This document shows positions 8,693 through 16,921 of a stretch of 64,000 bases of DNA, in pieces; within the stretch, counting starts at the first letter, position 1; each line of letters opens with the position of its first letter. The stretch comes from Hyphomicrobiales bacterium (lineage in GTDB: Bacteria > Pseudomonadota > Alphaproteobacteria > Rhizobiales > Rhizobiaceae). Position numbers and translations under genes: made by a program. The notes beneath the pieces are model-generated. The model saw only the letters and a list, made by a program, of their open reading frames with translations. It had not been told where the DNA came from and did no database searches. The stretch covers positions 85,441 to 149,440 of the forward strand of contig UCKU01000022.1 of the NCBI GenBank assembly GCA_900473185.1, read 5' to 3'.

Positions 8693-8700
8693 TTAACCAT
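8693..8700 (+). promoter_or_regulatory. CtrA-like half-site TTAACCAT upstream of cpdR
   Basis: TTAACCAT is 88 bases upstream of the cpdR start in the 119-base gap after hpt. A second TTTAC-like half follows some 19 bases later. The octamer matches the CtrA half-site seen in rhizobia, and identical bases occur upstream of ftsE. One octamer alone is weak evidence. Confidence 0.4.
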
Positions 8701-8787
8701 TCCGTCGATCGGCTTGGCATGTTTACCGATCGCTAGGGAACCGCATGCGATCTCCGTCGCGGGGCATGACGACGGAGCAATGCACAG

Positions 8788-9147
8788 ATGGCAAAAATTC
8801 TGATCACGGAAGATGAGGATTCCCTTCGTACTTTCGTAGCCCGGGCACTACGCCTTGACGGTCATGAGACCGATGAAGCCGCCGATGGGGCGGAAGGGCT
8901 GGAAAAGCTGAAGGGTGGCAGCTACGATCTGCTGCTTTCCGATATCCGTATGCCGGTCATGGACGGCATCGAACTGGCGCATCAGGCGAAGGACGCCTTT
9001 CCGGCGCTGAAAATCCTGCTGATGACGGGCTATGCCGAACAGCGCGAACGGGCCGACGACCTCGCCGCAAAAATCATCGATGTCGTGCCTAAGCCGTTCG
9101 CGTTGCCGGACATCCGCAAGGCCGTAGCACGGGCGCTAGTGGCCTGA
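8788..9147 (+). CDS. cpdR: CpdR-type single-domain response regulator
   Basis: Stand-alone receiver domain of 119 residues that, when unphosphorylated, directs ClpXP to substrates in the alphaproteobacterial cell cycle; in Sinorhizobium the homologue CpdR1 is needed for normal cell cycle and symbiosis. The acidic pocket (ITEDED, residues 6-11), phospho-acceptor Asp52 in LLLSDIRMPVMDG, the MTGYAEQ segment and the VPKPF lysine motif are all present. No output domain follows. It would receive phosphate from the CckA-ChpT relay, which is not in this window. Confidence 0.92.
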   Translation: MAKILITEDEDSLRTFVARALRLDGHETDEAADGAEGLEKLKGGSYDLLLSDIRMPVMDGIELAHQAKDAFPALKILLMTGYAEQRERADDLAAKIIDVVPKPFALPDIRKAVARALVA

Positions 9148-9160
9148 CGTTTATGGCCCG

Positions 9161-9181
9161 GGCGTGCCTCCAAGGCACGCC
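9161..9181. terminator. Hairpin between convergent cpdR and TIGR02302 genes
   Basis: GGCGTGCC (9161-9168) pairs with GGCACGCC (9174-9181) around a 5-base loop. It sits between two convergent stops. No T run follows on either strand, so it may stop transcription only in part or protect 3' ends. Confidence 0.4.
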
Positions 9182-9202
9182 AAAAGCCTCATCCTCCCAG
9201 CA

Positions 9203-11836
9203 TCACTGAATATCCAGCAGCCGTTCGAGATATTGTCGCTCGATCGCCTGGGTCGGATTGTTGCCGAGCTTTTCGCGGATAGCGTCGAGAATCTCTCGGG
9301 CGCGCTGAACGTCGATCTCGTCGGGTATCTTCACGTCGTTGTTCATATCCGGCCCGAGGTCGGTCTGGCGCGGACGGCCGAGCGGATCACGGCCGTTCTG
9401 GTTGCCCTGGCCAAGCTGGCCGTTCGGGCCCTGCTGTCCTTGTTGACCCTGCTGGGCCTGCATCATCTGGCTCATCATGTCACGTGCGCCCTGACGCAGC
9501 GCTTCGAGAGCCCGGCCCTGGCCTTCCACGGCACTGCTGCCGTTGCCCTGGCCGAGGTCACGGCCGGCACCTTCCATTTCGCGCTGTGCCTGACCGAAGC
9601 CTTCGCCTGGCTTCATACCCATATCGCCAAGGCTCTTCTGCAGTTCCTGCAACTGCTTGCCGAGCGCGTCCTGCTGGCCACGGAGCTGCTTTAACGCTTC
9701 GCGCAGTTGCTCGGCCGTCATCTGGTCGCCGGGCTGTTGGCCTTGCTGCTCCTGCTGGCCCTGCTGTTGTTGCTGCTGGCCTTCCTCGCCCGGCATCATG
9801 TCGTCCATGTTGGGATCGCCACGCTGCATGCGGTCGCGAAGCTGCTGGTCGAGGCGGAAAGTCTCCTCCATCAGCTTCTGCTGGTCGCGCAGGATCTGGC
9901 CGAGCTTGTTCATCTGCTGAGTCAGTTGGCTGTTTTCCTGCTGCTGGCCGCGCTGCGGGCGAGCGGTCTGCAGGTTGTTCATCAGCCGCTGCAGATCGGA
10001 GAGCATCTGCTGGGCGGCATCGCGATTGCCGGAGCGTGCCAGGTTTTCGATCTGGTCCATCATGCGCTGGAGATCCTGCTGGCGCAGGAAATTCTGGGCA
10101 TTCTGGTTCGGCTGCATCGGCATGTTCTGCAGGCGTTGGGCGAGCTCGTTCATATAATCCTGCATCGCCTTGCGCAGCTCATCCATCAATTTCTTGATTT
10201 CGGCGTCCGGAGCATTGCGGTTCAGCGCATCGGCAAGGTTCTGCTGGGCGTCGCGCAGTCGCCGTTCGGCCAGCGAAAGATCACCTTCCTCGATGCCAAG
10301 GGCGATGTCCCAGAGATGCTGGGCTGTATCCTTGAGCTGTTCATCACCCTTGGCGAGCTTCATGCGGGTCAGCGCGGACTCGATCAGCAGGTAGTGGGTG
10401 GTGTTCGGGATGGTCTCCTCGGGCCGGATCGTCAGGGCTTCGTTGAGCGCGATCGCCTCGGGCATCTTACGGGTATCGAGAGCGAAGGTCTGGCGCTCTT
10501 CGGCGACGGCCGCAGCCAGTGGCTCGCTGAACGGACGCGACGGCATGATCATCTCATAGGGCGGGCTGCGGCCCGTCTGCCCGGCGGCATCCTTGGCGAC
10601 GAGGGTGATGCGCACGCGTTTGCCGGCCAGCGGATGTTCGGTCAGGTTCTTGCTCGTCAGACCCTTGCCGTCACGGGCGTTGCGACGGGGAATGTCCAGC
10701 CGGAATTCCGGCAGCGGATAGAGCGGCGTTGCGGCCGGATCGGATTCGACCGGTAGGATCTCGGCATGAGCCTCCTGCACGCCGTAATCGTCTTTCACCG
10801 TAAAGCCGATTTCCAACGCGCCGTTGACGGCGCGGCGCGGCATGCCGTCGAAGGCGATTTCCGGCGCCTTGTCGGGGAGCACGTCGAAAGCCCAGGTGCG
10901 GCCGTTTGCCTGCAGTGCGCCATTCTCCTCGAGCTTCATGATGTGCGTCTGCGCCATCAGCTGAGGTGCGACTGGAACGCCCGAAGCCTGTTGGGCATCG
11001 GCATTTGCGGCCGGCTGCTGCGGCCGGGTGTCTTCCTGAACAGCGATTTCCTGGCTTTCGCCATTGGCCTTCCTGAACAGCACCTTCTCGGCCGATTGGC
11101 CGCCGCTGACGCGCACCGTCAGGCTGGAAAACTGCGGAACACCGATTGGCGCCTGTTCACTGCCATCGGCCGTCAGATAGATCGGCGCGCGGCCGGTATA
11201 GGGGGGCGGGGTCACCCATGCGTCGACACGCACGGCCGGATTGCTCGTAACCTGTGCGGGGGCAGGCTGAAATGCGTCGGCGACGGAGCCGCCGTTGATG
11301 GACAGCGAATAACCAAACGCTGTGACAACAAGCAGCGCCGGAATGGCACGCAACGCGAAGCGGTCGTGCCGGGCGATATCGGGTCGCGGCATGCCGGCGT
11401 CCAATGTCGCGATCTTCCGCGCCATGCGCGTCTGGTGTTCACGCCACAAGGCGCGGGAGAAGGGCGTATCGAAGGCGGGCTCATCTTCCTGCACCATGAC
11501 CGGCTGATGCGGCAGGCCGTTGCGCTCTTCCAGCATGCGGTCGGCGTCGACAACCTGTGGCCAGCGAAGATTGCGGAACGGCAGCAGGGAAACAAGGAAG
11601 CCGGCAGCAAAGGCGATCAGGAGCAGGACACGCAGCCAGTCCGGTACAAAGCGGAAGAAGCCGAACCAGGAGATCGAGAGATAAATCGCAATGACGGAAA
11701 GGGCGGGCACCAGCAACGGAAGGATCTGCTCGGCAAAAAGCACGATCCGGGCCAGGAAGCGTTTTGCCGCCACCAGCCGCGCAAGAGAGGGTTGAAGCGC
11801 GAATGCGCCTTTCTTCTGCCTTGCGGGGCTTGTCAT
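9203..11836 (-). CDS. TIGR02302 family (DUF4175) large membrane protein
   Basis: Protein of 877 residues. The N-terminus has two close membrane segments (about residues 35-90) and a third near residue 180 (LRAIPALLVVTAFGYSLSI). A long extracytoplasmic region follows, with a Pro/Gln linker. The C-terminal third (about 600-830) is a glutamine/methionine/arginine-rich helical region with runs such as EEGQQQQQQGQQEQQGQQ. This is the alphaproteobacterial TIGR02302 family, of unknown function. ATG 11836 has GGAG nine bases upstream; an ATG-like extension to 11926 lacks one. It is transcribed away from lysA's promoter side, in the same direction as lysA, with a 168-base gap. Confidence 0.85.
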   Translation of the reverse strand: MTSPARQKKGAFALQPSLARLVAAKRFLARIVLFAEQILPLLVPALSVIAIYLSISWFGFFRFVPDWLRVLLLIAFAAGFLVSLLPFRNLRWPQVVDADRMLEERNGLPHQPVMVQEDEPAFDTPFSRALWREHQTRMARKIATLDAGMPRPDIARHDRFALRAIPALLVVTAFGYSLSINGGSVADAFQPAPAQVTSNPAVRVDAWVTPPPYTGRAPIYLTADGSEQAPIGVPQFSSLTVRVSGGQSAEKVLFRKANGESQEIAVQEDTRPQQPAANADAQQASGVPVAPQLMAQTHIMKLEENGALQANGRTWAFDVLPDKAPEIAFDGMPRRAVNGALEIGFTVKDDYGVQEAHAEILPVESDPAATPLYPLPEFRLDIPRRNARDGKGLTSKNLTEHPLAGKRVRITLVAKDAAGQTGRSPPYEMIMPSRPFSEPLAAAVAEERQTFALDTRKMPEAIALNEALTIRPEETIPNTTHYLLIESALTRMKLAKGDEQLKDTAQHLWDIALGIEEGDLSLAERRLRDAQQNLADALNRNAPDAEIKKLMDELRKAMQDYMNELAQRLQNMPMQPNQNAQNFLRQQDLQRMMDQIENLARSGNRDAAQQMLSDLQRLMNNLQTARPQRGQQQENSQLTQQMNKLGQILRDQQKLMEETFRLDQQLRDRMQRGDPNMDDMMPGEEGQQQQQQGQQEQQGQQPGDQMTAEQLREALKQLRGQQDALGKQLQELQKSLGDMGMKPGEGFGQAQREMEGAGRDLGQGNGSSAVEGQGRALEALRQGARDMMSQMMQAQQGQQGQQGPNGQLGQGNQNGRDPLGRPRQTDLGPDMNNDVKIPDEIDVQRAREILDAIREKLGNNPTQAIERQYLERLLDIQ

Positions 11837-12004
11837 CAATCCGGTCTCCGCGATCTGGTGTTCAGGGAACAGAGGGCGCTTCCGGCGATTGCTGGGCAAT
11901 ACGCTCACGAAAGAAAAGGATAACACTCTTTGTGGCGAAGGCGAGGGCGAGCACCCGTCAATACCGGTTTTTCCCGTGTGGTCGCCAAAAAGTGATTGCG
12001 ACTT

Positions 12005-13273
12005 TTAGTCCAGCCAGGCCGGAACGGAATCGAGACCGATCAGCTCCGAATAGGTGCGGCGAGGACGAACCACATGGAATTCGTCACCCTTGACCAGGAC
12101 TTCAGGCACCAGAAGGCGGCTGTTATAGGTGCCGGCCTGGACTGCGCCATAGGCGCCGGCAGTGCCGACGGCCAGGAGGTCGCCGGGCTTCGGGGGCGCC
12201 ATTTCCCGGTCGAGCGCGAGGTAATCGCCAGTCTCGCAGACGGGGCCGACGACATCGGCGCGGATGCGCGGCGCATTGGCGGCCGAAATCACTACGGGGC
12301 GGATCTCGTGATAGGCCTCATAGAGTGTCGGGCGGATAAGGTCGTTCATCGCGCCGTCGACGATCACAAAGGTCTTCTCGCCGCCATCCTTCACATAGAT
12401 GACTTCGGTCACGAGGATACCGGCATTGCCGACGATCAGGCGGCCAGGCTCGGTAATGATCTTGCAGTTCAGAGCGCGAAGCTGGTTCTTGACGATCGCG
12501 GCATAGGCGTCCGGCAGTGGCGGCGGGTTGTTGTCGTCCTTGTAGGGAATGCCGAGACCGCCGCCGATGTCGACGTGGTGGATGTTATGGCCGTCGGCGC
12601 GCAGCGTGTTGACCAGATCGTGCAGCAGCTTGAAGGCATCGTCGAAGGGCTGCAGCTCAGTGATCTGGCTGCCGATATGCATGTCGATGCCGGTTACTTC
12701 GATGCCGGGCAGGCTGGCGGCGCGGGCATAGATGGCCCGGGCGCGCTCCCAGGAGATGCCGAACTTGTTTTCCTTCTTGCCGGTCGAAATTTTCGCATGG
12801 GTGCGGGCATCGACATCGGGATTGATGCGGAAGGAAACAGGTGCCTTCTTGCCGGCGCGCACGGCACGCTGATTGAGGACTTCGAGTTCCGGTTCGGATT
12901 CGACATTGAAGCAGTAGATGCCGGCTTCGAGTGCGTAGTCCATCTCATTCGGTGTTTTGCCGACGCCGGAAAACATGATGCGATTGGCGGGTATTCCGGC
13001 TGCAAGCGCGCGACGCAACTCGCCTTCGGAAACCACATCGATGCCGGCACCGAGCCGGCCGAGCGTCTTCAGCACGGCCTGGTTCGAATTGGCCTTCATT
13101 GCATAGCAGACCATGGAATCGACATCGCCGAAGGCTTCGGAGAAGACCCGGTAATGGCGCTCGAGCGTTGCTGTCGAATAGACGTAGAAGGGCGTGCCGA
13201 CCGCCTTGGCGATCTCGGGAACGGGAACGTTCTCGGCGTAGAGAATGCCGTCGCGGTACTCGAAATGGTTCAC
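12005..13273 (-). CDS. lysA: Diaminopimelate decarboxylase
   Basis: Last step of lysine synthesis: decarboxylates meso-diaminopimelate to L-lysine with PLP. The 422-residue protein has the PLP lysine in CYAMKANSN (Lys60), the phosphate-binding glycine loop VDIGGGLGIPY and the substrate motif GPVCETGDYLA with the active-site cysteine. The start is GTG at 13273. It lies 12 bases downstream of a small lipoprotein gene, an arrangement (lptM-like then lysA) conserved in many Proteobacteria. lysC, the first enzyme of the pathway, is 37 kb away in this window. Confidence 0.96.
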   Translation of the reverse strand: MNHFEYRDGILYAENVPVPEIAKAVGTPFYVYSTATLERHYRVFSEAFGDVDSMVCYAMKANSNQAVLKTLGRLGAGIDVVSEGELRRALAAGIPANRIMFSGVGKTPNEMDYALEAGIYCFNVESEPELEVLNQRAVRAGKKAPVSFRINPDVDARTHAKISTGKKENKFGISWERARAIYARAASLPGIEVTGIDMHIGSQITELQPFDDAFKLLHDLVNTLRADGHNIHHVDIGGGLGIPYKDDNNPPPLPDAYAAIVKNQLRALNCKIITEPGRLIVGNAGILVTEVIYVKDGGEKTFVIVDGAMNDLIRPTLYEAYHEIRPVVISAANAPRIRADVVGPVCETGDYLALDREMAPPKPGDLLAVGTAGAYGAVQAGTYNSRLLVPEVLVKGDEFHVVRPRRTYSELIGLDSVPAWLD

Positions 13274-13285
13274 GGTAGCCGGGCC

Positions 13286-13480
13286 TTAGAGAAGAGGATC
13301 GAGAATGAAGGGCTTATCGACGGTGCCGGGTTGTTTCGTCGGCTTGGAGATATCGCCGCCCTTCGTTGCATTGGCGCTCGGCGGATCGAGGTCGCCCTTG
13401 CGGCCGCATCCGGCAACGGCAAGGCCGATGACGGCAAAAACCACCGTAAGGCGGATGAAATGCGGCAAGCTCATCTGCAT
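13286..13480 (-). CDS. lptM: LptM-like small lipoprotein
   Basis: A 64-residue lipoprotein with an N-terminal hydrophobic signal and lipobox LAVAGC, followed by GRKGDLDPP, the pattern of the LptM (YifL) family that helps assemble the LptD/LptE lipopolysaccharide translocon. ATG 13480 is chosen because GAGGA lies five bases upstream; further starts at 13492 and 13507 lack a good site. It precedes lysA on the same transcript, as YifL precedes the lysine/DAP genes in enterobacteria. Confidence 0.8.
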   Translation of the reverse strand: MQMSLPHFIRLTVVFAVIGLAVAGCGRKGDLDPPSANATKGGDISKPTKQPGTVDKPFILDPLL

Positions 13481-13575
13481 GAATATCCTCATTCGGGCAC
13501 GGGGCACTGGCTGGCATCTTCATAGCGAAGTTTATCAGCCTTGTGCACCCCGATTGTTGAAGCTTCGGCCTGTGT

Positions 13576-13618
13576 GCATTTCCGGGTGGCGAACGGTCGC
13601 CATTTCACCCGGAAATGC
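13576..13618. repeat. Palindromic intergenic repeat, family B (copy 1)
   Basis: Perfect 13-bp arms GCATTTCCGGGTG (13576-13588) and CACCCGGAAATGC (13606-13618) around a 17-base centre. The right arm ends one base before the argH stop. A second copy with shorter arms lies at 41521-41564. A transcript from argH would fold into a strong hairpin here, so it may also act as a 3' end. Confidence 0.7.
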
Positions 13619-13619
13619 C

Positions 13620-15023
13620 TTAATTGCGAGCGCGCCAATAGGCGATCTGCTTCCTGACTTCCGAAGGTGCTGTGCCGCCGAAGCTTTTGCGGCTGGCGAC
13701 CGAAGCTTCGACCGTCAGCACGTCATAGACCTTGTCGGTGATGGCGAGATTGATTGCCTGCAGATCGGCGAGCGGAAGCTCCGAGAGATCGCAGCCCTTG
13801 CTTTCGGCAAGTGCGACGGCGCGGCCGGTGACGTGGTGGGCGTCGCGGAAGGGAAGGCCTGCCTCACGCACTAGCCAGTCGGCGAGATCCGTCGCGGTCG
13901 AATAACCGGATCCGGCAGCCGCTTTCATGCGTGCCGTATTGATGGTCATGTCGCGCACCATGCCGGTCATGGCGGCAATCGCGAGTTCCAGGCTTTCGGC
14001 AGCGTCGAAGACCTGTTCCTTGTCTTCCTGCATGTCCTTGGAATAGGCGAGCGGCAGGCCCTTCATGATCGTCAGCAGTGCGATCAGCGAGCCGTTGATA
14101 CGGCCGGTCTTGGCGCGCACCAGTTCAGCCGCATCGGGGTTCTTCTTCTGCGGCATGATGGAGGAACCGGTGGAGAAGGCGTCGGAGAGGCGCACGAAGC
14201 CGAATTGCGGCGTCGACCAGATGACGATCTCTTCAGCGAGGCGCGACAGATGCACGGAGCAGATCGCCGCAATCGCCAGGAATTCGATGGCGAAGTCGCG
14301 ATCGGAAACGGTGTCGATCGAGTTGCGGGTCGGTTCGCGGAAACCAAGTGCCTTTGCCGTCATGTGACGGTCAATCGGATAGCCGGTGCCGGCAAGCGCC
14401 GCTGCACCGATCGGGCTTTCGTCCAGATGTTCGATCGCATGGCGAACGCGGGAACGATCGCGGCCGAACATTTCCACATAGGCCATGCAGTGATGGCCGA
14501 AGGTGACCGGCTGGGCGGTCTGCAGATGCGTGAAGCCGGGCATGACGCTGTCTGCATGTTCCTCGGCACGGTCGAGGAAGGCTGCAATCAGGTTCGTCAG
14601 CATGGCCTCGGTCTTCTGCAGCTCTTCCTTCACCCAGAGGCGGAAGTCGAGCGCTACCTGGTCATTGCGCGAGCGGGCAGTGTGAAGGCGACCGGCGGCG
14701 GGGCCGATCAGGGTCGCAAGCCTGGCCTCGACATTCATGTGAATGTCTTCGAGTTGACGAGAGAACTCGAAATTGCCGCTTTCGATTTCTGACAGGATCG
14801 TGTTTAGCCCGTGAACGATCTTGTCCTTATCGTCTGATGAAATGATGCCTTGATGAGCGAGCATCGTGGCGTGGGCGATCGATCCGCGGATATCCTGGGC
14901 AAACAGCTTCTTGTCGAAACCGATCGAGGCATTTATCTCCTCCATGATCGCATCGGGGCCGGAGGCGAAACGTCCGCCCCACATCTGGTTGGAGGATTTG
15001 GTGTCCGTGTTGTCCTCGGCCAT
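13620..15023 (-). CDS. argH: Argininosuccinate lyase
   Basis: Splits argininosuccinate to arginine and fumarate. The 467-residue protein has the fumarase/aspartase-superfamily signature GSSIMPQKKNPD near residue 285, which carries the catalytic loop serine, and the typical TARSRNDQVALD segment. ATG 15023 begins MAEDNTDTKSS, and WGGRF follows as usual for ArgH; an upstream frame extension to 15098 runs into the tlpA gene and is rejected. It is divergent from tlpA with 26 bases between the starts, so the two share a very small promoter region. Confidence 0.96.
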   Translation of the reverse strand: MAEDNTDTKSSNQMWGGRFASGPDAIMEEINASIGFDKKLFAQDIRGSIAHATMLAHQGIISSDDKDKIVHGLNTILSEIESGNFEFSRQLEDIHMNVEARLATLIGPAAGRLHTARSRNDQVALDFRLWVKEELQKTEAMLTNLIAAFLDRAEEHADSVMPGFTHLQTAQPVTFGHHCMAYVEMFGRDRSRVRHAIEHLDESPIGAAALAGTGYPIDRHMTAKALGFREPTRNSIDTVSDRDFAIEFLAIAAICSVHLSRLAEEIVIWSTPQFGFVRLSDAFSTGSSIMPQKKNPDAAELVRAKTGRINGSLIALLTIMKGLPLAYSKDMQEDKEQVFDAAESLELAIAAMTGMVRDMTINTARMKAAAGSGYSTATDLADWLVREAGLPFRDAHHVTGRAVALAESKGCDLSELPLADLQAINLAITDKVYDVLTVEASVASRKSFGGTAPSEVRKQIAYWRARN

Positions 15024-15049
15024 GGAAGATGCCCGTCCTGGAGAATGAA

Positions 15050-15712
15050 ATGACGACGAAAAAACCCTTCGGCCTGCCGTCCGTGAAACTGATCGCAATC
15101 GCTGCCGTTGCTGGCATCGTTGCCGGTGCGGCAGCGGTATACGTGAAGGAGACGGGCATTGGCAATGGCGTCAGTGGTACGGCCTCGGCCGAATGCCCGC
15201 TGACGAAGGAGCGCGCCGTCAACCTGACGCCGCTCATGAAGGGGCAGGTCGCCGCGATGGTTGCTGCCAATCAGCCGAGGAAGCTCGAAACCGTCGCCTT
15301 CAACGGCCCTGACGGCAAGCCGATGACGCTCGATCATTTCGCTGGCAAGACGGTGCTTCTCAATCTCTGGGCCACTTGGTGTGTGCCCTGCCGCGAGGAG
15401 ATGCCGGCGCTGAATGCGCTGGAGAAGGAGATGGGCAGCGACAAGTTCCAGGTCGTGCCCGTCAATATCGACACGGGTGACGATGAGAAGCCGAAGGCGT
15501 TTCTCAGCGAAATCGGTGTGGATGCTTTGCAGCTCTACCGTGACAATACGATCGGTGTTTTCAACAGCCTGAAGAAGGAAGGCCTGGCCTTCGGTCTTCC
15601 GGTGACGCTGCTGATCGATGACAAGGGTTGCCTGATCTCAGCCATGAATGGTCCGGCCGCCTGGGACAGCGAAGACGCCAAGGCGTTGATCAAGGGTGCT
15701 GTCCGGTCGTAA
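15050..15712 (+). CDS. tlpA: Thiol:disulfide interchange protein TlpA
   Basis: Membrane-anchored periplasmic thioredoxin-like reductant, needed in rhizobia for cytochrome oxidase (CuA/Cox) maturation. The 220-residue protein has one N-terminal membrane anchor (residues 13-32), then a thioredoxin fold with the active site WATWCVPC (Cys111, Cys114) and the cis-proline segment GLPVTLLID. The start is ATG 15050 with GGAG six bases upstream. It is divergent from argH. Confidence 0.92.
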   Translation: MTTKKPFGLPSVKLIAIAAVAGIVAGAAAVYVKETGIGNGVSGTASAECPLTKERAVNLTPLMKGQVAAMVAANQPRKLETVAFNGPDGKPMTLDHFAGKTVLLNLWATWCVPCREEMPALNALEKEMGSDKFQVVPVNIDTGDDEKPKAFLSEIGVDALQLYRDNTIGVFNSLKKEGLAFGLPVTLLIDDKGCLISAMNGPAAWDSEDAKALIKGAVRS

Positions 15713-15721
15713 GACTGCCGG

Positions 15722-15814
15722 TCAGGAGTCACCGGATCCGCGGATGAGGAAGACACCCGCAAGTCCGATGAGGACGCAGCACTGCAGTAGAAACATCGGC
15801 AATTCGCTCGACAT
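15722..15814 (-). CDS. 30-residue single-pass membrane protein, small gene
   Basis: A short open frame encoding MSSELPMFLLQCCVLIGLAG followed by VFLIRGSGDS. The centre (residues 7-24) is a membrane segment with two adjacent cysteines, and the C-terminus is polar. The ATG is preceded by GGGAGGAAATACC, a near-perfect ribosome binding site at 7 bases. A GGAAC-N18-TT promoter lies 27-51 bases upstream (15841-15865). Its stop is 9 bases from the convergent tlpA stop. It is too short for usual gene callers. No family is recognised; the coding call rests on the ribosome binding site, promoter and protein character together. Confidence 0.65.
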   Translation of the reverse strand: MSSELPMFLLQCCVLIGLAGVFLIRGSGDS

Positions 15815-15840
15815 GGTATTTCCTCCCGTTCACGGCAAGG

Positions 15841-15865
15841 AAAGCACTTCGCGGGCGTTTGTTCC
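15841..15865 (-). promoter_or_regulatory. Candidate general-stress ECF sigma (RpoE2/EcfG) promoter
   Basis: On the minus strand GGAAC (15865-15861) is followed 16 bases later by CTTT (15844-15841), fitting the GGAAC-N18/19-TT pattern of the rhizobial general stress sigma factor. The -10 is 26 bases from the start codon of the 30-residue gene. The consensus CGTT is matched in three of four bases. Confidence 0.55.
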
Positions 15866-15892
15866 ATTCGCCCGTTCAGGCGATGGCCCGGC

Positions 15893-16774
15893 TTAGCGGG
15901 TCGGAACAGGTGTTTCGCCACGATAGTCGTAGAAGCCGCGGCCGGATTTGCGGCCGAGCCAGCCGGCTTCAACATATTTCACTAGTAGCGGGCAAGGGCG
16001 GTATTTGCTGTCGGCGAGGCCGTCATGCAACACCTGCATGATCGACAGGCAAGTATCGAGGCCGATGAAATCGGCAAGCTGCAGCGGGCCCATCGGATGG
16101 TTGGCGCCGAGCTTCATAGCGGTATCGATGGCATCGACCGTACCGACACCTTCGTACAGCGTGTAGATCGCTTCGTTGATCATCGGCAGCAGGATGCGGT
16201 TGACGATGAAGGCCGGGAAATCCTCGGCGACCGTGACGGTCTTTTCCAGCGATGCGACGAATTCCCTGGCGGCAGAGAAGGTTGCTTCCTCAGTCGCGAT
16301 GCCGCGCACCAGCTCCACGAGCTTCATGACCGGAACCGGGTTCATGAAGTGGATGCCCATGAAGCGCTCGGGGCGGTCTGTCGCGGCCGCAAGGCGTGTG
16401 ATCGACAGCGAGGAGGTGTTGGTGGCAAGGATCGCTTCCGGCTTCAGTACCGGACAGACCTGCGCATAAATCTTGCGCTTGACGCTTTCATCCTCGGTCG
16501 CCGCCTCGATCACAAGATCGGAGCGGGCGAGATCGTTGACATCGGCTGAGCCGGTAATGCACGCAAGCGCTGCACTGCGCTCTTCATCGGTCATCTTGCC
16601 GTTCGTCACCTGACGCGCAAAATTGCCGTTGATGGTGGCAAGGCCGGACTCGATACGATCCTGCGACAGATCGTAGATGTGAACCTTGTATCCTGCGGCG
16701 GCCGAAACATGTGCGATGCCGCAGCCCATCTGGCCCGCACCGATGATACCAATATTCTTCAACACCGCGCTCAT
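15893..16774 (-). CDS. hbdA: 3-hydroxybutyryl-CoA dehydrogenase
   Basis: NAD(P)-dependent interconversion of 3-hydroxybutyryl-CoA and acetoacetyl-CoA, in fatty-acid/polyhydroxybutyrate-linked metabolism. The 293-residue protein has the N-terminal Rossmann motif GIIGAGQMGCG (Gly12, Gly14, Gly17), the catalytic region GIHFMNPVPVMKLVE and the C-terminal helical domain with GVGTVDAIDTAMKLG. ATG 16774 fits the family N-terminus. It lies 147 bases downstream of etfA on the same strand, a layout that pairs an acyl-CoA enzyme with its electron carriers. Confidence 0.93.
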   Translation of the reverse strand: MSAVLKNIGIIGAGQMGCGIAHVSAAAGYKVHIYDLSQDRIESGLATINGNFARQVTNGKMTDEERSAALACITGSADVNDLARSDLVIEAATEDESVKRKIYAQVCPVLKPEAILATNTSSLSITRLAAATDRPERFMGIHFMNPVPVMKLVELVRGIATEEATFSAAREFVASLEKTVTVAEDFPAFIVNRILLPMINEAIYTLYEGVGTVDAIDTAMKLGANHPMGPLQLADFIGLDTCLSIMQVLHDGLADSKYRPCPLLVKYVEAGWLGRKSGRGFYDYRGETPVPTR

Positions 16775-16921
16775 CTCCAACCCCCGCCCGGCATACACCC
16801 CCGCGCTGCCGGTATTTTTATATGAAATTGCCGGACGAAAGATCGCCCGGCAAAAGTAGTAGACCGATAGAAGACAATTTTCCAGTCATTCGCAAGTGCG
16901 AAAAGAAGGCAATCTGCCCGA

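Noticed and set aside
11872..11896. GGAAC-N18-TT on the plus strand near 11.87 kb
   Set aside because: Matches the stress promoter pattern but points toward the antisense side of lysA with no gene behind it; chance match.
11996..13525. A 509-residue open frame antisense to lysA
   Set aside because: Shadow of lysA, whose active-site motifs are intact on the minus strand. No motif on the plus strand.
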